Below, piece by piece: positions 51,001 to 62,747 of a DNA stretch of 64,000 nucleotides. The DNA comes from Paramacrobiotus metropolitanus (Eukaryota; Tardigrada; Eutardigrada; Parachela; Macrobiotidae), in the NCBI RefSeq assembly GCF_019649055.1, contig NW_026570253.1:1-64000 (forward strand), in the 5' to 3' direction. Both the position numbers and the translations under genes were made by a program. Below the pieces are notes generated by a model that did not search any database, had not been told where the DNA came from, and worked only from the letters and a program-made list of their open reading frames with translations. Each line of letters opens with the position of its first letter. Positions within the stretch are counted from its first letter, which is position 1.

Positions 51001-53486
51001 ACTCCTACGAGCCGGATGCGTTGCTGGTGTACTGGCCGGTGGGGAATCAGCGCTTTTTCAATTCAGGACTGCTCCTCAACGATCTCACCTGCCACAAGGT
51101 ATGCTGTCACTGTCCATGTAAACTGTACTTGTTGTTTTCGTAATAACAAACATTTTTATGCTGTAGATTAAATCCAAAACATTTGTTTCCGTTCTTGCCT
51201 CGATAAATGGAAATATTGTCAGGTTATCAAAAAAGTCTTAAAATTTATAAAACTATTTGAGGCAAATATCCTGATTTTAGCAAAGCAGCAGACGAAAAAA
51301 ACATTAATTTTTCCGACATTTTTCATGGCTATGCTGATTGCTGAAGCAGCGTTATTATTATTTCCATTCCTTGGTGGTTAGTGTAAAAACATCAACGACT
51401 CTTCTGCAGATTTGCTCGCAAAACTTCGTTATGATTCTGTTGAGAATACATACTGCAGGAAGCGTTTTGTTTGTATATCTATAGATGTTGTTGCATTTGT
51501 TAAAATTAATATTATCGTAATTCATAGAATTAATATGTTTAAGAGTAATATTAAAAAATTTATAACAATAGCCAAATACAGAGTGTATAAAACATTAGCT
51601 TTCAAATCACTTACTTAAGCAGTTTGTTTACTTATGATTTTTTCATTGATAATTTTTACGCGACTGGTGCCGGATTGTTTAGGAAGCGACTATTAGTCGA
51701 ACAACTTATAATCTGCTGCGATTGACACTCTACCAAATCGCGGCAAAGTCGGCTAATACCAGCGGACAGATCAATCCTGATGTGTACGCGGCGGAGGAAA
51801 TTAAATTCCAACAACTTCTTAATTGGACCAGTCGGCATTTTGGGGTAAGATTTGGGGATGGTTACTACCTGCTGCACTAGGAAGATACATAAATAGCGAG
51901 AAAATCACACAGTCGAAGCACAATATGTATCTTGTTCTGTTTCATAGCCTTTTATTTCATTGAGGCAGTTTTATCTCGAAAATTGAGAAATAAAAAATGT
52001 TTATGTAGCAACATGTTTAAATTATTTTAAGTAATATTTAACTGGGCCAACTTATGTTCCTTGTGTATTCATTGTTTTTTGGGATGCATCGTTGCAGTCG
52101 GCTCAGTTTCTTTACTACAGCTACTGCTTCGTTTGATTTCGGATGTTACGAGCACATAACACAGTACGTGTGAGAATCTCCGTAAATATTACGGTATGCG
52201 CCAGAGCAGCCGCGCACGGACGGCAGTTCGTGAAAACTGCGAGTGGTCGGAAGTCGCTATTTCTGCCGCTTAGCACATGTTCGAAACAGCGACTTTAAAT
52301 ACTGCTCATTCAGCTAATGATCTGTTAGCGAAATCAAGACCATAACCAAAATGTGCAGAAAAATGTGCTCTACAAGGAAATGTTAGCTGTCACATGGAAA
52401 TCTGTTGCTGCAGTGACTTATTGCCGCCAGCGCTTTGCACCATGAAATTCGGTACTATAAATTATTAAAAAATTATAAATTATTTCTGTTATAAAGTTAT
52501 GTTATGTTATAAATTATTTATTATGTTATTATTATGTTATGTTATGTTATGTTATTATGTTATAAGTTTTGTTATGTTATAAACTATTTCTGTTATATAA
52601 TTATATATTATTTCTGTTATAAATTATTTATAATTATAAATTATAAATTATTTCTGTTATAAATAATTTATAATTATAAATTATTTCTGTTTCTGTTATA
52701 AATTATAAATTATTTCTTTCTGTTATTTCAGTACTATAAATTATTTCTGTTATTACTGCGCACCTGTAGTTTGCCCTGTTAGCGCTATGCTGAATTCGCT
52801 GTTGGTTAGACCACTCATACAGCCAATGAGCGTGTTTGCACCGGCTCCGCCCCTCTACCGCATACCAGAAATTGCAAAGTACAGTAGTACGTACATTTGC
52901 CGATTAATTGCACGGTACATTTGCACGCAATATTCACATTGAACCTCCTAGGTCGTCGGCAAGTATGCCTACAACCTGTGCAGCAAGCGGAAATATTTAA
53001 GTAACCGTACCGTGCACTTTCTCCATTGACTTTTACCAGATCATCCCGGAATCGATTGATTCCCGCTTAATCAGCGACCCGACATCCCCCGGGGCCAATC
53101 TCAGTCTCCCGGGCGCCGGTGCTCTCCTCCAACTGGTTCTTTTTGGTTACGCCGGTATCTCCTTGCACCCCGACCGGTTGACCTTAAACCCCCGACACCC
53201 CCCGGGCGTGGAGTCCTGGACACTGCGCGGTGTCGACTACCGGGGCTTCACACTGACCGTCAGCTTTCTGCCAACGTCCATCCATATCCGGGCCCAAAAG
53301 AACCGGAAGGAGCCGGTGCGGCTGCAGGTGCGCGTGGATGGATGGCTGCGCGAGGTACCGGAAGAGGGCGTGACGATACGGTGGGGCGAAGTGCAGGTGA
53401 CGACGATTATGGAGAAGGAGGCTGAGGAGCACTGGGACCGGGATCCCTTTCTCATGCAAACCAATAGGTATTTATTTCTGGACTAA
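45065..53486 (+). CDS. GH65 PGGHG-like copy 2, probable secreted pseudoenzyme
   Basis: Exons: 45065-45165, 45313-45509, 46013-46238, 46442-46592, 47838-48078, 48836-49219, 49547-49762, 50998-51098, 51683-51844, 53040-53486. They sum to 2226 nt, an unbroken frame of 741 residues. Exon 1 is a clear signal peptide (MSTLSVSGFIVFLTLMSALHAGYA). The family fold is recognisable throughout: PHPYIGNGHLATG, ASMYYLLSSIPEHP, FLPLLLFHQDTAEQIL, ARYPYETASSG, PDALLVYWPVG, and a C-terminal GYAGISLHPDRL domain. All three catalytic motifs are gone: FWDxxxW is RWEQELY, the GPDEYH position reads NIKGTVTF, and the VWSE segment is replaced by a stretch with no equivalent Glu. Donors after 45509 (GTCTTC) and 48078 (GTCCGC) are weak. 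The open frame and kept intron phases argue for a functioning non-enzymatic protein rather than a pseudogene. Introns 2, 4 and 9 hold a palindrome, a mariner-like element and an AT-rich tandem repeat. Confidence 0.85.
45598..45724. repeat. perfect 127-base palindrome
   Basis: Two 63-base arms (45598-45660 and 45662-45724) are exact reverse complements around a single G at 45661. The outer ends are CGAGTAAAACAG and CTGTTTTACTCG. It lies in intron 2 of glucosidase copy 2. No clear target-site duplication is seen. It could be a very young foldback/MITE or a library or assembly fold-back artefact. Confidence 0.97.
46790..47694. mobile_element. mariner-like DNA transposon, non-autonomous or decayed
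   Basis: A 905-base element with terminal inverted repeats of about 35 bases with one mismatch. They begin CAAAGGACGCTCCAAAAG at the left end, and the complementary end is at 47660-47694. It is flanked on both sides by TA (46788-46789 and 47695-47696), the target duplication of the Tc1/mariner superfamily. The interior has short open frames (46920-47343 +, 47376-47570 +, 46917-47339 -), none of which I can match to a transposase. It is inserted in intron 4 of glucosidase copy 2 and does not touch an exon. The near-identical ends suggest recent movement. Confidence 0.85.
52452..52757. repeat. AT-rich tandem repeat (TTATG and TTATAAATTATTTCTG units)
   Basis: Contains a run of TTATG pentamers around 52510-52560, flanked by many copies of TTATAAATTATTTCTG-like units. 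It lies in the last intron of glucosidase copy 2. Its length is likely polymorphic. Confidence 0.85.
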
Positions 53487-54021
53487 ATCCGTACTGACTC
53501 TCGCAAAAGGGAGTTAAAAGGGTGCAATTATGCAAGCGTAACCATGCAGTGTCATTAAAGTAACGGTTCAAGTATAATGCAGAATCACAGCACAAAATAT
53601 TTTTGTTTGAAACAGTTTCAGCAGCTATACACAAGACGCTGGAAATAGTTTACGATTAATTACACTCGTACTTCGTAGTTCTTGCGTTGACTACAGATAT
53701 TTAATATTAGTTTATTATAACAATGCTTTGTTTGTTAAAGATTCTTTCTCCGTTCCGTTATCGGTACAGTATCAGTAATACCGATATACCGATATCAAAT
53801 ATATATTTAAAAAACTTAATAATAAGTCAATAATACCGTATTACTGGCTTATTATCAAATATCAAGTTTTGTAAATATATATTTGATGCACAATATAAGG
53901 TTAATAAAGCTGACGATGTTAGAGTTCTGCCTGTTTGGTATTGCATAACAGATGCTGTACAGATTCTACGAGTAGTGCTACTGGATGTCGGCATTCCCAT
54001 AATTGTTATTGAATATTGTAG
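53487..54021. other. spacer between glucosidase copies 2 and 3
   Basis: AT-rich, with ACCGATAT repeats near 53760-53795. It should contain the promoter and first (signal peptide) exon of copy 3, which must end in phase 2. No convincing candidate was found. Confidence 0.4.
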
Positions 54022-57000
54022 CTTGCCGACATCGCGTTTTCTGCCGGAAATCGGCAACGGACATATTGCCAGCGTTGTTCACGCTCCATGGCTGCACATG
54101 AATGGCCTCTATAATGGTGCCGGGTCGCGCAGCAGCCGAGCGCGGATTCCCTCGCTGATTGCTTTCAACATCAGCCTGCAGGACGCCACGCTCGCTAACC
54201 AGTCATTTACTCTCAACCTACGCGAAGGTCACGCAATATTCTTTTCGTTCCAAGAATTCACAAAACCGCTTAGGTCGCTCGATTTGAATTAAAGAGAACA
54301 ATTTCGATTTACAATTTAGAGAAAAAAATCTAATATATTGTTAACCTGTACAACCTTTTTTGGACTAAATTAATGTTTTAGACAGCCAATAAATAATTAA
54401 TTTTAACTGTGACCATCACATGCAATAAACTGCCAGTACTGCACTCACTAATGTTAAAATAAATTACTAAAATAATATTATTGTCCGCCTGCAGGCATCT
54501 ACACGGAGCGGAAGCAATACGTCAATCCGGATGTGCTCATTGAGCGGGAAATGTTCGCCCATCGCCTTTATCCCAGTTTGCTCATCGCGCGCATTAAGTG
54601 CAACCGGACAGCACCGGCTTCCGGTGCTGTGCAGCCGCCGGCATCCAGCGATCTGCCGGTTCTGTTGCTGGACGGACTGCTCGATGAGAGCCAACTGGAG
54701 AGCGACGATATCGTGTTCAAAGCCACGATCCGGTGCGTTTCCGACACAACGTTTGTCATATTCTGGCTAATGAAATATAGTTTTCGTCCATACACGGTCT
54801 CTTTCGCAATCGGTATAAACTAAAAACAACGCCTGAACAGCTTTCGTTTCTTGTATACGAAAACCGCTGATATGCATAAAGTCGTTCAACGAGTTGACAT
54901 TTGGTTTAATTCACCATGGCAGGCCAAAAGGGCAGCGCATCAAAGTCGCGCGGGGCGAAACTTTAATTCCGGAAACTACGAATTCCACCTTTTCGCCGGT
55001 TATTATGGCCTGGAACTCCAGTGTGGAACTGCGCGACTACGTGACTATTCCCGCTAACGGCCTGGAAATCATCCAGTACGTCTCCATCAGTTCAGATGAA
55101 GACGCCGCCGTCAGCGTATGTCTAATGACCTTTCCGTGACTACCGCCTCGTTCGCTGTTTTCTTGAAATTACGTGTTGCTGATTTGAACAGAATTTGTCG
55201 CAAGTCCTCAAATACAACTACAACACCGTTCGTGGCATGCACATTGAAAAGTGGGGCGAGTATTGGGAGAACGGGAGGATTACGGTGGAAGCGCAGGAGA
55301 ATTTCCCTTTGGCACAGGCAGTTAATGCGGCCTTTTACTATCTGCTCAGCTCGCTGCCAAATTATGAGGAAGGCAACGGAAGTTTTGTCGGACTGAGTCC
55401 AGGTACAAATTAAACTACCTTTAATTATTGTTAAGTTTAAAAAAAACGGTGTTGCATTTAAATTAGGTGGATTGGCACGTGGTGCGCCCGGAGCCGAGAT
55501 CGATCAGGATTACTTGGGGCATATTTTCTGGGACACAGAAATATGGATGGTTAGTTGTGCAAGAAATTGCAGAGTACGTGTATTTCATGGTGTGGTAATG
55601 GTTTATTTTGTAGTTTCCGCCAATATTGCTCTTCCATCCAGAACAGGCCCACTTGCTCTTGCACGCTCGCACACGAGTGTTAGAGGCCGCCAGAGCAAAC
55701 GCGGCCAGCACTGGATATCAGGGTGCACGATTCCCCTGGGAATCTGCCTTAACCGGTACTGATTTCATTACTTCACTGTAATATTAAATTATAATAAAAT
55801 CGAAAATCATAAGGAAGCCAGCTAATGAAACGCTTAAAATTAGACGCCAAGAAGAGGCATACTAAACAATGTAGCGGATGACCTTTATTAGGCAGCGAAG
55901 TAACGCCCTGGCCGCCCGCTGCGCAGTACCAACTGCACGTAACCGCCGACGTGGCCTTGGCTGTGCGACAGTATTTGTATGCCATCGCCGACAAAGCTAA
56001 GGCCATCCACGAGTTGCGACTTGACGTGCTCGTGGAGGACATCGCCGCGTTCTGGCAGAGTCGGGTGACCTGTGATAGCCGTGTGATAAACAATGACGAT
56101 GTTGACCACATCTGCCACATTAACGGTAAATGGTAGTCACGTGCATCATGTGCCGACGTACTTTCGAGCACGGAAAGCTCAACTAAAGGATTTATGTCGC
56201 AGAGGTCATGGGGCCGGATGAGTATCATTACCCCGTTAACGATTCCGCCTTCACAAATTACGCCGCCAAACTGGCCTTGACGTAAGTTTATTAAAACACA
56301 TACCTAGGTGCATTTTTCTGCGGATACTTTGTATATTTCATAGTTCTTTTGCTGCTTTCTCTGCTACGTACTAAATTATCAACTTTTGTCTATTATTTAG
56401 GGGCTCTAAAGTAAAAGCGTATAGCAAGCAGAACGTGTGTGGTCAACTGTCTTTCTGATCTTTGCAATTTACCCTAATACAAAGTATATACCACATATTT
56501 CCGTTCGCACATAGTTAGATGTTTCTTAAAGCAGTACTGATTTCCCGAATTTTTTCCCAGGCTTCCAGAGTACGTTTTACCGATAATCGGGAAAAAGCAT
56601 CCGGATATTGATAAATGGTTTGCCACAGCCGAAGACATCACGATGACGGAATCCCGTTACAAAGGTCAACCGTACCATCCACAATTCAAGGGCTTTGTTC
56701 CAAGTACAGTATAATAATTATACAGACCTTTTTCGGCTACGAAGTTTGCTCATAAATTATATCTGTTGAACGCAGATGAGTGGCATCCTGCGAGCAGTAA
56801 GAAGAAGCCGGTCGTTAAACAAGCTGATACTATTTTACTGGGATATCCGCTGGACATGGACATGCCAGTAGAGATGCGCGCCAATGACCTGAACATTTAC
56901 GAAGAGGTGAAAACCGAAATTGTTGCAACAGTGCCTGTTGACAAAAGTGACGTATGCATGGTTGGTAGCTGACCAGCCCAAACGGCCCGGCCATGACCTG

Positions 57001-58052
57001 GGCTATGTTCGCCATCGGACATCTGGAGCTGAAGAACAAAATGAAGGCGGACAATTTATTCAATCGATATAAGGACAATTACCAACAACCTTTTGGCGTA
57101 TGTTCTTGATACTCGCATTATTCTTCTCGATAAAAGCATCCCGTATCATACTGGTCATAAATACTTACCGATCTAGAAGTGAAGAACGGTTATTACTTAT
57201 TTCCCATTTCGTTTTGTTCTATTATTGTAATTTATAGCATATCAACCAGCAGAGACTTTTACTTTGTGACCGGGCTATTACAAATTATTCAAATTTTAGC
57301 TGAAAGTGGACGATTTACTCAATTTCAGACAGTCTGCATTGATTGTCGTTATCGATAGATCGGCTAACACGAGACTATTTTACATTATTTGCAGTGCATT
57401 CAAATTAATGCAAACTGCATACAGTGTGCAGTCAAACATTTTTGTGCTGTTTATTTCGTTGACAATTGCAACGTGACCTTTTCGATGCGTCTAGGTGTGG
57501 TCAGAAGAACCCGGTGGCAGCGGCGCCGTCAACTTCCTAACGGGAATGGGTGGTTTCCTGCAGGTCTGAACCCAGCGCTCACATGTAGCGGTAATTTCGT
57601 GACCTAATGTCTTACTGTTGCAGTCTGTTCTCAACGGTTACGGCGGCCTTCGTCTGCGTGAAGACAGTCTACATTTCGACCCGGCCGACCTGCCCGGCAG
57701 CAGCCGCTGGAGCATCCACGGTCTTAAATACCTCGGCCACACTCTGGACTTGACCTTTGACTTCCTAGCTGACACCATTAACGTCTCCGTCAGTCGGACG
57801 GTGGACATCGATCTGGTGCTGGAGACGGAGAGCGGGAAGATCTTTTTGCTAAAAGATGACACGCGCCTGAGCTACCGGCGCGAAGCCAGTACAATCCGCA
57901 TGTACCATCCAGAGTTCGATGTCATCCGCGATCCGGTGAGTGGGGAGATCACCGGGCCCAGTAGTCTCAGTCCAGCGCAACTGTTGCCGTCGTTGTCCGT
58001 TTTGTTGGCCTTAATTTTTATGATTGTCTATTCCTTCCCAGAATTTTTTTGA
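54022..58052 (+). CDS. PGGHG: GH65 glucosidase, PGGHG/ATHL1-like, copy 3 (catalytic motifs intact)
   Basis: Exons: 54022-54227, 54495-54732, 54923-55115, 55192-55402, 55467-55549, 55614-55755, 55892-56125, 56203-56281, 56561-56703, 56776-56906, 56969-57097, 57495-57563, 57624-58052; phases agree throughout, giving about 761 residues without the missing first exon. Motifs: EIGNGHIASVV, HIFWDTEIWM, GARFPWES, GPDEYH (56211-56228), VKQADTILLGYPLDM, GPAMTWAMFAIGHLELK, VWSEEPGGSGAVNFLTGMGGFLQ. These keep the three catalytic carboxylates of the family. Several exons have the same length as in copy 1 (211, 142, 129 and 69 nt), so the two are close paralogs. It differs by one extra intron (56282-56560) and one lost intron near VKQ|AD. 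It ends in a hydrophobic tail (LLPSLSVLLALIFMIVY), probably a membrane or GPI anchor signal. The donor after 54227 (GTCACG) is weak. Confidence 0.93.
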
Positions 58053-58969
58053 GTACCGCCAGCTGAATGTCTCCGTACTTGACTGTCAAGCGTATCGACA
58101 GAGCAATATTGCAGTGTGATCTGACAGAACTGTTTTCACCGTAGTTTTTTGCTAGGCACTGGTTTATAGAGTTATCTTCTGTTTCAAGTCTTTTGTGTCT
58201 TTTTCTCGGATGTTTTTGTCTCGGACGTTCTACAATGGGCGTCAGAACGCACAGACAAACGAAGGGAAATCCCTTAATATTTCCACATATTTAATATTAT
58301 TATAACGATAAAATTTAGTTTAACTTGTTAATTACAGTACTCACAAAAAGCCGATGAAGTTGATATTGAATTACAGCATTTCAAGTGCTACGCTTTTTAA
58401 CAATCAACACTTGTCCTTCCTTTCTTTGGTGGCAAGCATGAGCAGTTCCAGTCACAAAACATTGAAAACAACACATACACAATAACATCCAATATTAATA
58501 GTTCCTACAAAATGCAACAGAAATACCCAAGTTAAAACAATTAAAAAGTCGAGAGCGTATTAAGTACAAGATCTGTACTACGCGCGGCGCCCCATAGTTT
58601 TGAGATCTCTATAACCATAAAACTTCTGGAAAAACGGACAACGCCATTAGATCCGGGATAGTTCAGAAGTGGCCGGCATGTGTTTTTTTATGAAAATGTC
58701 GAGCCGGTATCAAGCCGGCATCAAGACCAGATTGATCCAACCCATCTTAAAGGTCACCTTGAAACTTGGAAATATTTGCCTAGATACAATAGAAAATACC
58801 AATTGACATAATTATCACACTAATTAAACCGAAAAATAAGTAAATTATTATACTTATTCAAACACTCGCGTTATTCAAACATTGCTGCCGGTGTTGCCGA
58901 GCTCGAAACACGTTTAAAATCAACCGATATAAAATATAAAAATATCAAATATAAAATGAATACGAAAAA
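58053..58969. other. intergenic
   Basis: AT-rich spacer with the 3' flank of glucosidase copy 3. No gene recognised. Confidence 0.4.
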
Positions 58970-60580
58970 TCACTGGACGAGTGAGTCACCGAAACACTAT
59001 CACCGACCACTGAGCGGAATCTCTAGATGAGTAGGTGACCAAGCTACCACCACTGACCAGTAAGAAAAATCGGTAGACAAGTGAGTGACCGAAACACCAT
59101 TACTGCCCACTGAGCGGAATTTCTAGGTGAGTAAGTCATCGAGCGGGCTTTGCTCTTGCTCACCCAACGGGCTCTGTGCACTGGACAGTAGTTGTAGCAG
59201 GGTCACATCGTCACCTAGCGATGTTTCTCCTTACCTAGCGATATTTCTTACTGGACAGGTTGAGCTTGGTCAGTCACTCACCTAGTGATTGAGTGCGTCA
59301 AAAAATCGCTAGGGGAGTACGTGACCGAGCTACCACCACTGTCCAGTGCCCAGAACCCGTTAGGTGAAAGAGTACCGAGATACCACTACTGTCCAGTGCA
59401 CAAACTCCGTTAAGTGATCTAGTGACCGAGCTACCACTACTGTCCAGTGCATAGATCCCGTTAGGAAGATGGGTAACCGAGCTACCAATACTGCCCAGCG
59501 CACAGAGCCCGTTAGGTGAACGCGTGACCGAGCTAACACTACTGTCCAGTGCACGAACTCCGTTAAGTGATGTAGTGACCGAGCTACCACTACTGTCTAG
59601 TGCATAGATCTCGTTAGGTAGATGGGTGACAGAGCTGTCGATACTGTCCAGTGCACAGATCCCGTTAGGTAGATGGATGACCGAGCTACCAATACTGTCC
59701 AGTGCACAGAGCCCGTTAGGTGAACGCGTGACCGAGGTACCACTACTGTCCAGTGCACGAACTCCGTTAAGTGATCTAGTGACCGAGCTACCACAACTGT
59801 TCAGTGCATAGATCCCGTTAGGTAGATGGGTGACCGAGCTACCAATACTGTCCAGTGCATAGATCCCGTTAGGTAGATGGATGACCGAGCTACCAATACT
59901 GTCCAGTGCACAGAGCCCGTTAGGTGAACGCGTGACCGAGGTACCACTACTGTCCAGTGCACGAACTCCGTTAAGTGATCTAGTGACCGAGCTACCACAA
60001 CTGTCCAGTGCATAGATCCCGTTAGGTAGATGGGTGACCGAGCTACCAATACTGTCCAGTGCATAGATCCCGTTAGGTGAACGCGTGACCGAGCTACCAC
60101 TACTGTCCAGTGCACGAACTCCGTTAAGTGATCTAGTGACCGAGCTACCACAACTGTCCAGTGCATAGATCCCGTTAGGTAGATGGGTGACCGAGCTACC
60201 AATACTGTCCAGTGCATAGATCCCGTTAGGTAGATGGGTGACCGAGCTACCAATACTGTCCAGTGCATAGATCCCGTTAGGTAGATGGGTGACCAAGCTA
60301 CCAATACTGTCCAGTGCATAGAGCCTGTTAGGCGAACGCGTGACCTAGCTACCACTACTGTCCAGCGCATAAACTCCGTTAAGTGATCTACTGACCGAGT
60401 TACCAGTACTGTCCTTTGCATAAATCCCGTTATATTAGGTAGGTGGGTGACCGAGCTGCCAAAGCTATCCAGTGCACAGAGCCCGTTAGGTGAAAGTATG
60501 ACCAAACTGTATTACTGAGCAAAATAGAGCAGGGCCTGCTACGTTCTTAATGGGTGACCTATCTAGCACCACTGTCCAGT
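58970..60580. repeat. 51-base minisatellite with 204-base higher-order period
   Basis: About 23 clean copies of a 51-base unit (core GTGACCGAGCTACCA...CTGTCCAGTGCA) lie at about 59305-60490, with degenerate copies on both sides. Three subtypes differ at the junction: GGTAGATGGGTGAC, GGTGAACGCGTGAC and TAAGTGATCTAGTGAC. Blocks of four units recur; for example, the segment starting at 59672 repeats at 59876, a 204-base period. Because 51 is a multiple of three, long frames open on the minus strand (59298-60296 and 59801-60505) with 17-residue repeats of type VTHLPNGIYALDSIGSS. Two overlapping frames both stay open, so they are better read as a by-product of the repeat than as a protein. Confidence 0.93.
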
Positions 60581-61265
60581 CTTAGCGTCCTTTTAGTTTG
60601 TAATGTGATACTCTCGTGGGTGATTTGATTCGGATGGGTTTTCGCTAAGAAAATTTAACAAAAATGATCTGTAAAGTCAAAGTAATTGCGTTCGACTGCA
60701 TGAAACCAAAACATCCATTGTTTTACAAAATTTTTGTTATCGGGCTCTTCAGATTTATCCGTTCTAAGTTAACAATCCGTAAACCGGCCAAGGAGTTTAG
60801 AACCCAAGAAACGCGGAGGCGAAGCCGAGGCTGTTTCTTGTATATGATATTCCAAATGTAAAATTTAATCCCAACGATTCCCGGCCGTTTTCCAAGCGTT
60901 CATATCAGTTTTCGAAGCGGCACCCTGAAAAGCAAGCAATTAATTATTAAACGATTGCCGCACACGCGGTCGCTAGCCACATTAAATTTTCACAATTAAG
61001 AACATCGATACCAATTACGTATTGTACACATAAAAAATATATAGAATGTCCTTCACCGGTGAAACACATAAAATAATATATGTCCCTGGGCCCCAAATCA
61101 CATAATTCAGAGACATACGATTAATATCCACAAAATAGGCTGATTAAAAATTCAAGGATTTATCAAAACATTTCTTATTACTGTATATCTATAGTTATAC
61201 AAGTATGGTTGATGGCACAACACATACACAAGAAAGTACGTACGTACTACGTACCATGAGGAAAA
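60581..61265. other. intergenic
   Basis: Spacer between the minisatellite and the SPICE-like gene. A run of GTACGTAC-type palindromic words lies near 61235-61258. No gene recognised. Confidence 0.4.
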
Positions 61266-62213
61266 CTAGCGCTTTTCCACCGGTTCACCCCTTATCACGT
61301 GTCCGTCGAGATCGAGAACCGCTCCGGCTTTGTGTTGTTTCAGCAGATGCTGGGCTTCCCGCAGCACCCGATCTGTCTCATCCAGTAGATGCACAATCTC
61401 CACCATGCTGACGCTGACTTCCTTCACGATCGCGCCATGCTTTTGCAGTTTTTTGCTTTCCCCTTCACGTCGCAATTCTGATCAAAGACACCATAAGAAA
61501 GTAAAAGAAACAGTTGTGCAGAAAAAAATTCCACTACGAATTATCGATCCAAATTGAAATGCAACCCAAAAAAACCAAAAATAACGAAAACAGACAACCA
61601 AAATCTGAAATCGACGGGAAATAAACTCTCCGCCATATGGAAAAGGGAAAACTATAAGAAAACAATCGAACGGTTCAATTTTCTGTGTTTTCCGCGAGAA
61701 AAAAATTTAATTATAAATCAAATTATTAATCAACTGAATTTAACTCCGAGTTGTTGTGATAGTTTAACCAGCCAGGTTCCAAAAAATAAGATTATAATAT
61801 CATTTCCAATTAAACTGACAATAAGACATTAAATGAAAAAAATTTTCAAGGACACTGCAACAACTTTGGAGAAACTCTGGGTAAGCGATCAGCAATATAT
61901 CTCGACCCACGACTCTCTCTTATCTCCACTGACCGTTACGAATCTTTTGTTCCTGGAGTTCGACGCGGGCCGCTCCGAGATTCTTAGATGTGCGACTAAT
62001 GTGGCGCTGTTTCCTCTCGGCCGTTGTGGCACGGTAGGCGTCCAGATCGGTCTGATTATCGTTCCACACCGGCTGGGGTTTGGGGCGACGGGCAGGCTGT
62101 TTGAAGACGCGGGAGGATGCGGGTTGGCTGCGACTGCGCTCACGTGCTGCTGCAGCGGTCCTGGTCTGGCGTGTGCACGAGGGAACACGCTGACGTAACA
62201 TATTCAACAAATC
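61266..62213 (-). CDS. SPICE1-like (spindle and centriole associated) short protein
   Basis: Exons 61934-62213 and 61266-61477 join in phase 1 (AACG|GTCAGT to ATCAG|AA). The segment PVWNDNQTDLDAYRAT, followed by RHISRTSKNLGAARVELQEQ, matches the N-terminal signature of SPICE1, which has W-D-x-T-V-x-D-L-x-x-H-R-A-T and then H-x-x-H-x-S-K-N. SPICE1 acts in centriole duplication and spindle architecture. A predicted coiled segment follows (M-x-x-I-V-H-L-L-D-E-T-D-R-V-L-R-E-A), and the protein ends at GEPVEKR-stop. Only about 163 residues are visible, far shorter than vertebrate SPICE1, so this is a reduced homolog or a separate gene with the same domain. The start is uncertain: the first ATG in this frame (LLNM) or another exon upstream. 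Confidence 0.55.
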
Positions 62214-62747
62214 CTGACCCGTCAATCCCACGAAAATGAGAAATAGTTCGTGAATAAGAAACAAAGCGCCTAGACAAATCAAAAGTAATTAATATTAACA
62301 ATCACGCAGAGACTTAACAATAAGTTCTGAAATTTCACTACAGTACAGAGTATTATTCACTTTTCAAAACTCGCTTTCAAAATAATTTTTCCAAAATCGG
62401 TTTGGATTTTCGTGAAGCAAGAGCTTGCCAGTAGCCGAAGGCTAACCGCCGCAGTGGGCGGTTAAAACAGCGACACCGGTTAACCAAGGAATTAGGCGCT
62501 AGAACCACGGAGTCATGGCCCGTTACGCTCGGCGCTACGGCCATGATTCTCATGCAGAAGCTGAAAAGCTGCGCAATTTTCAAACCCGTCTAAACTTGTC
62601 CCAAACTTCGCAGTGTAAACTCGTTTTCGAAATCCGTTCAGCGTTTGTACATTTTTGTGCCCGCCTTGAGTATTCCTACACTGTATTTATCCGTCACATC
62701 ATAGTGTTGATATTCATTCTTGATTCCTCTGCTATATCTGCCCAAGA
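62214..62747. other. divergent intergenic region between SPICE-like and FUBP-like genes
   Basis: About 530 bases between two genes transcribed away from each other, so likely a shared or bidirectional promoter. No specific element is recognised. Confidence 0.4.

Noticed and set aside
59298-60505. Long minus-strand open frames over the minisatellite (332 and 234 codons)
   Set aside because: They arise because the 51-base unit is a multiple of three and lacks stops in two frames; no flanking exon, start context or domain supports a protein.
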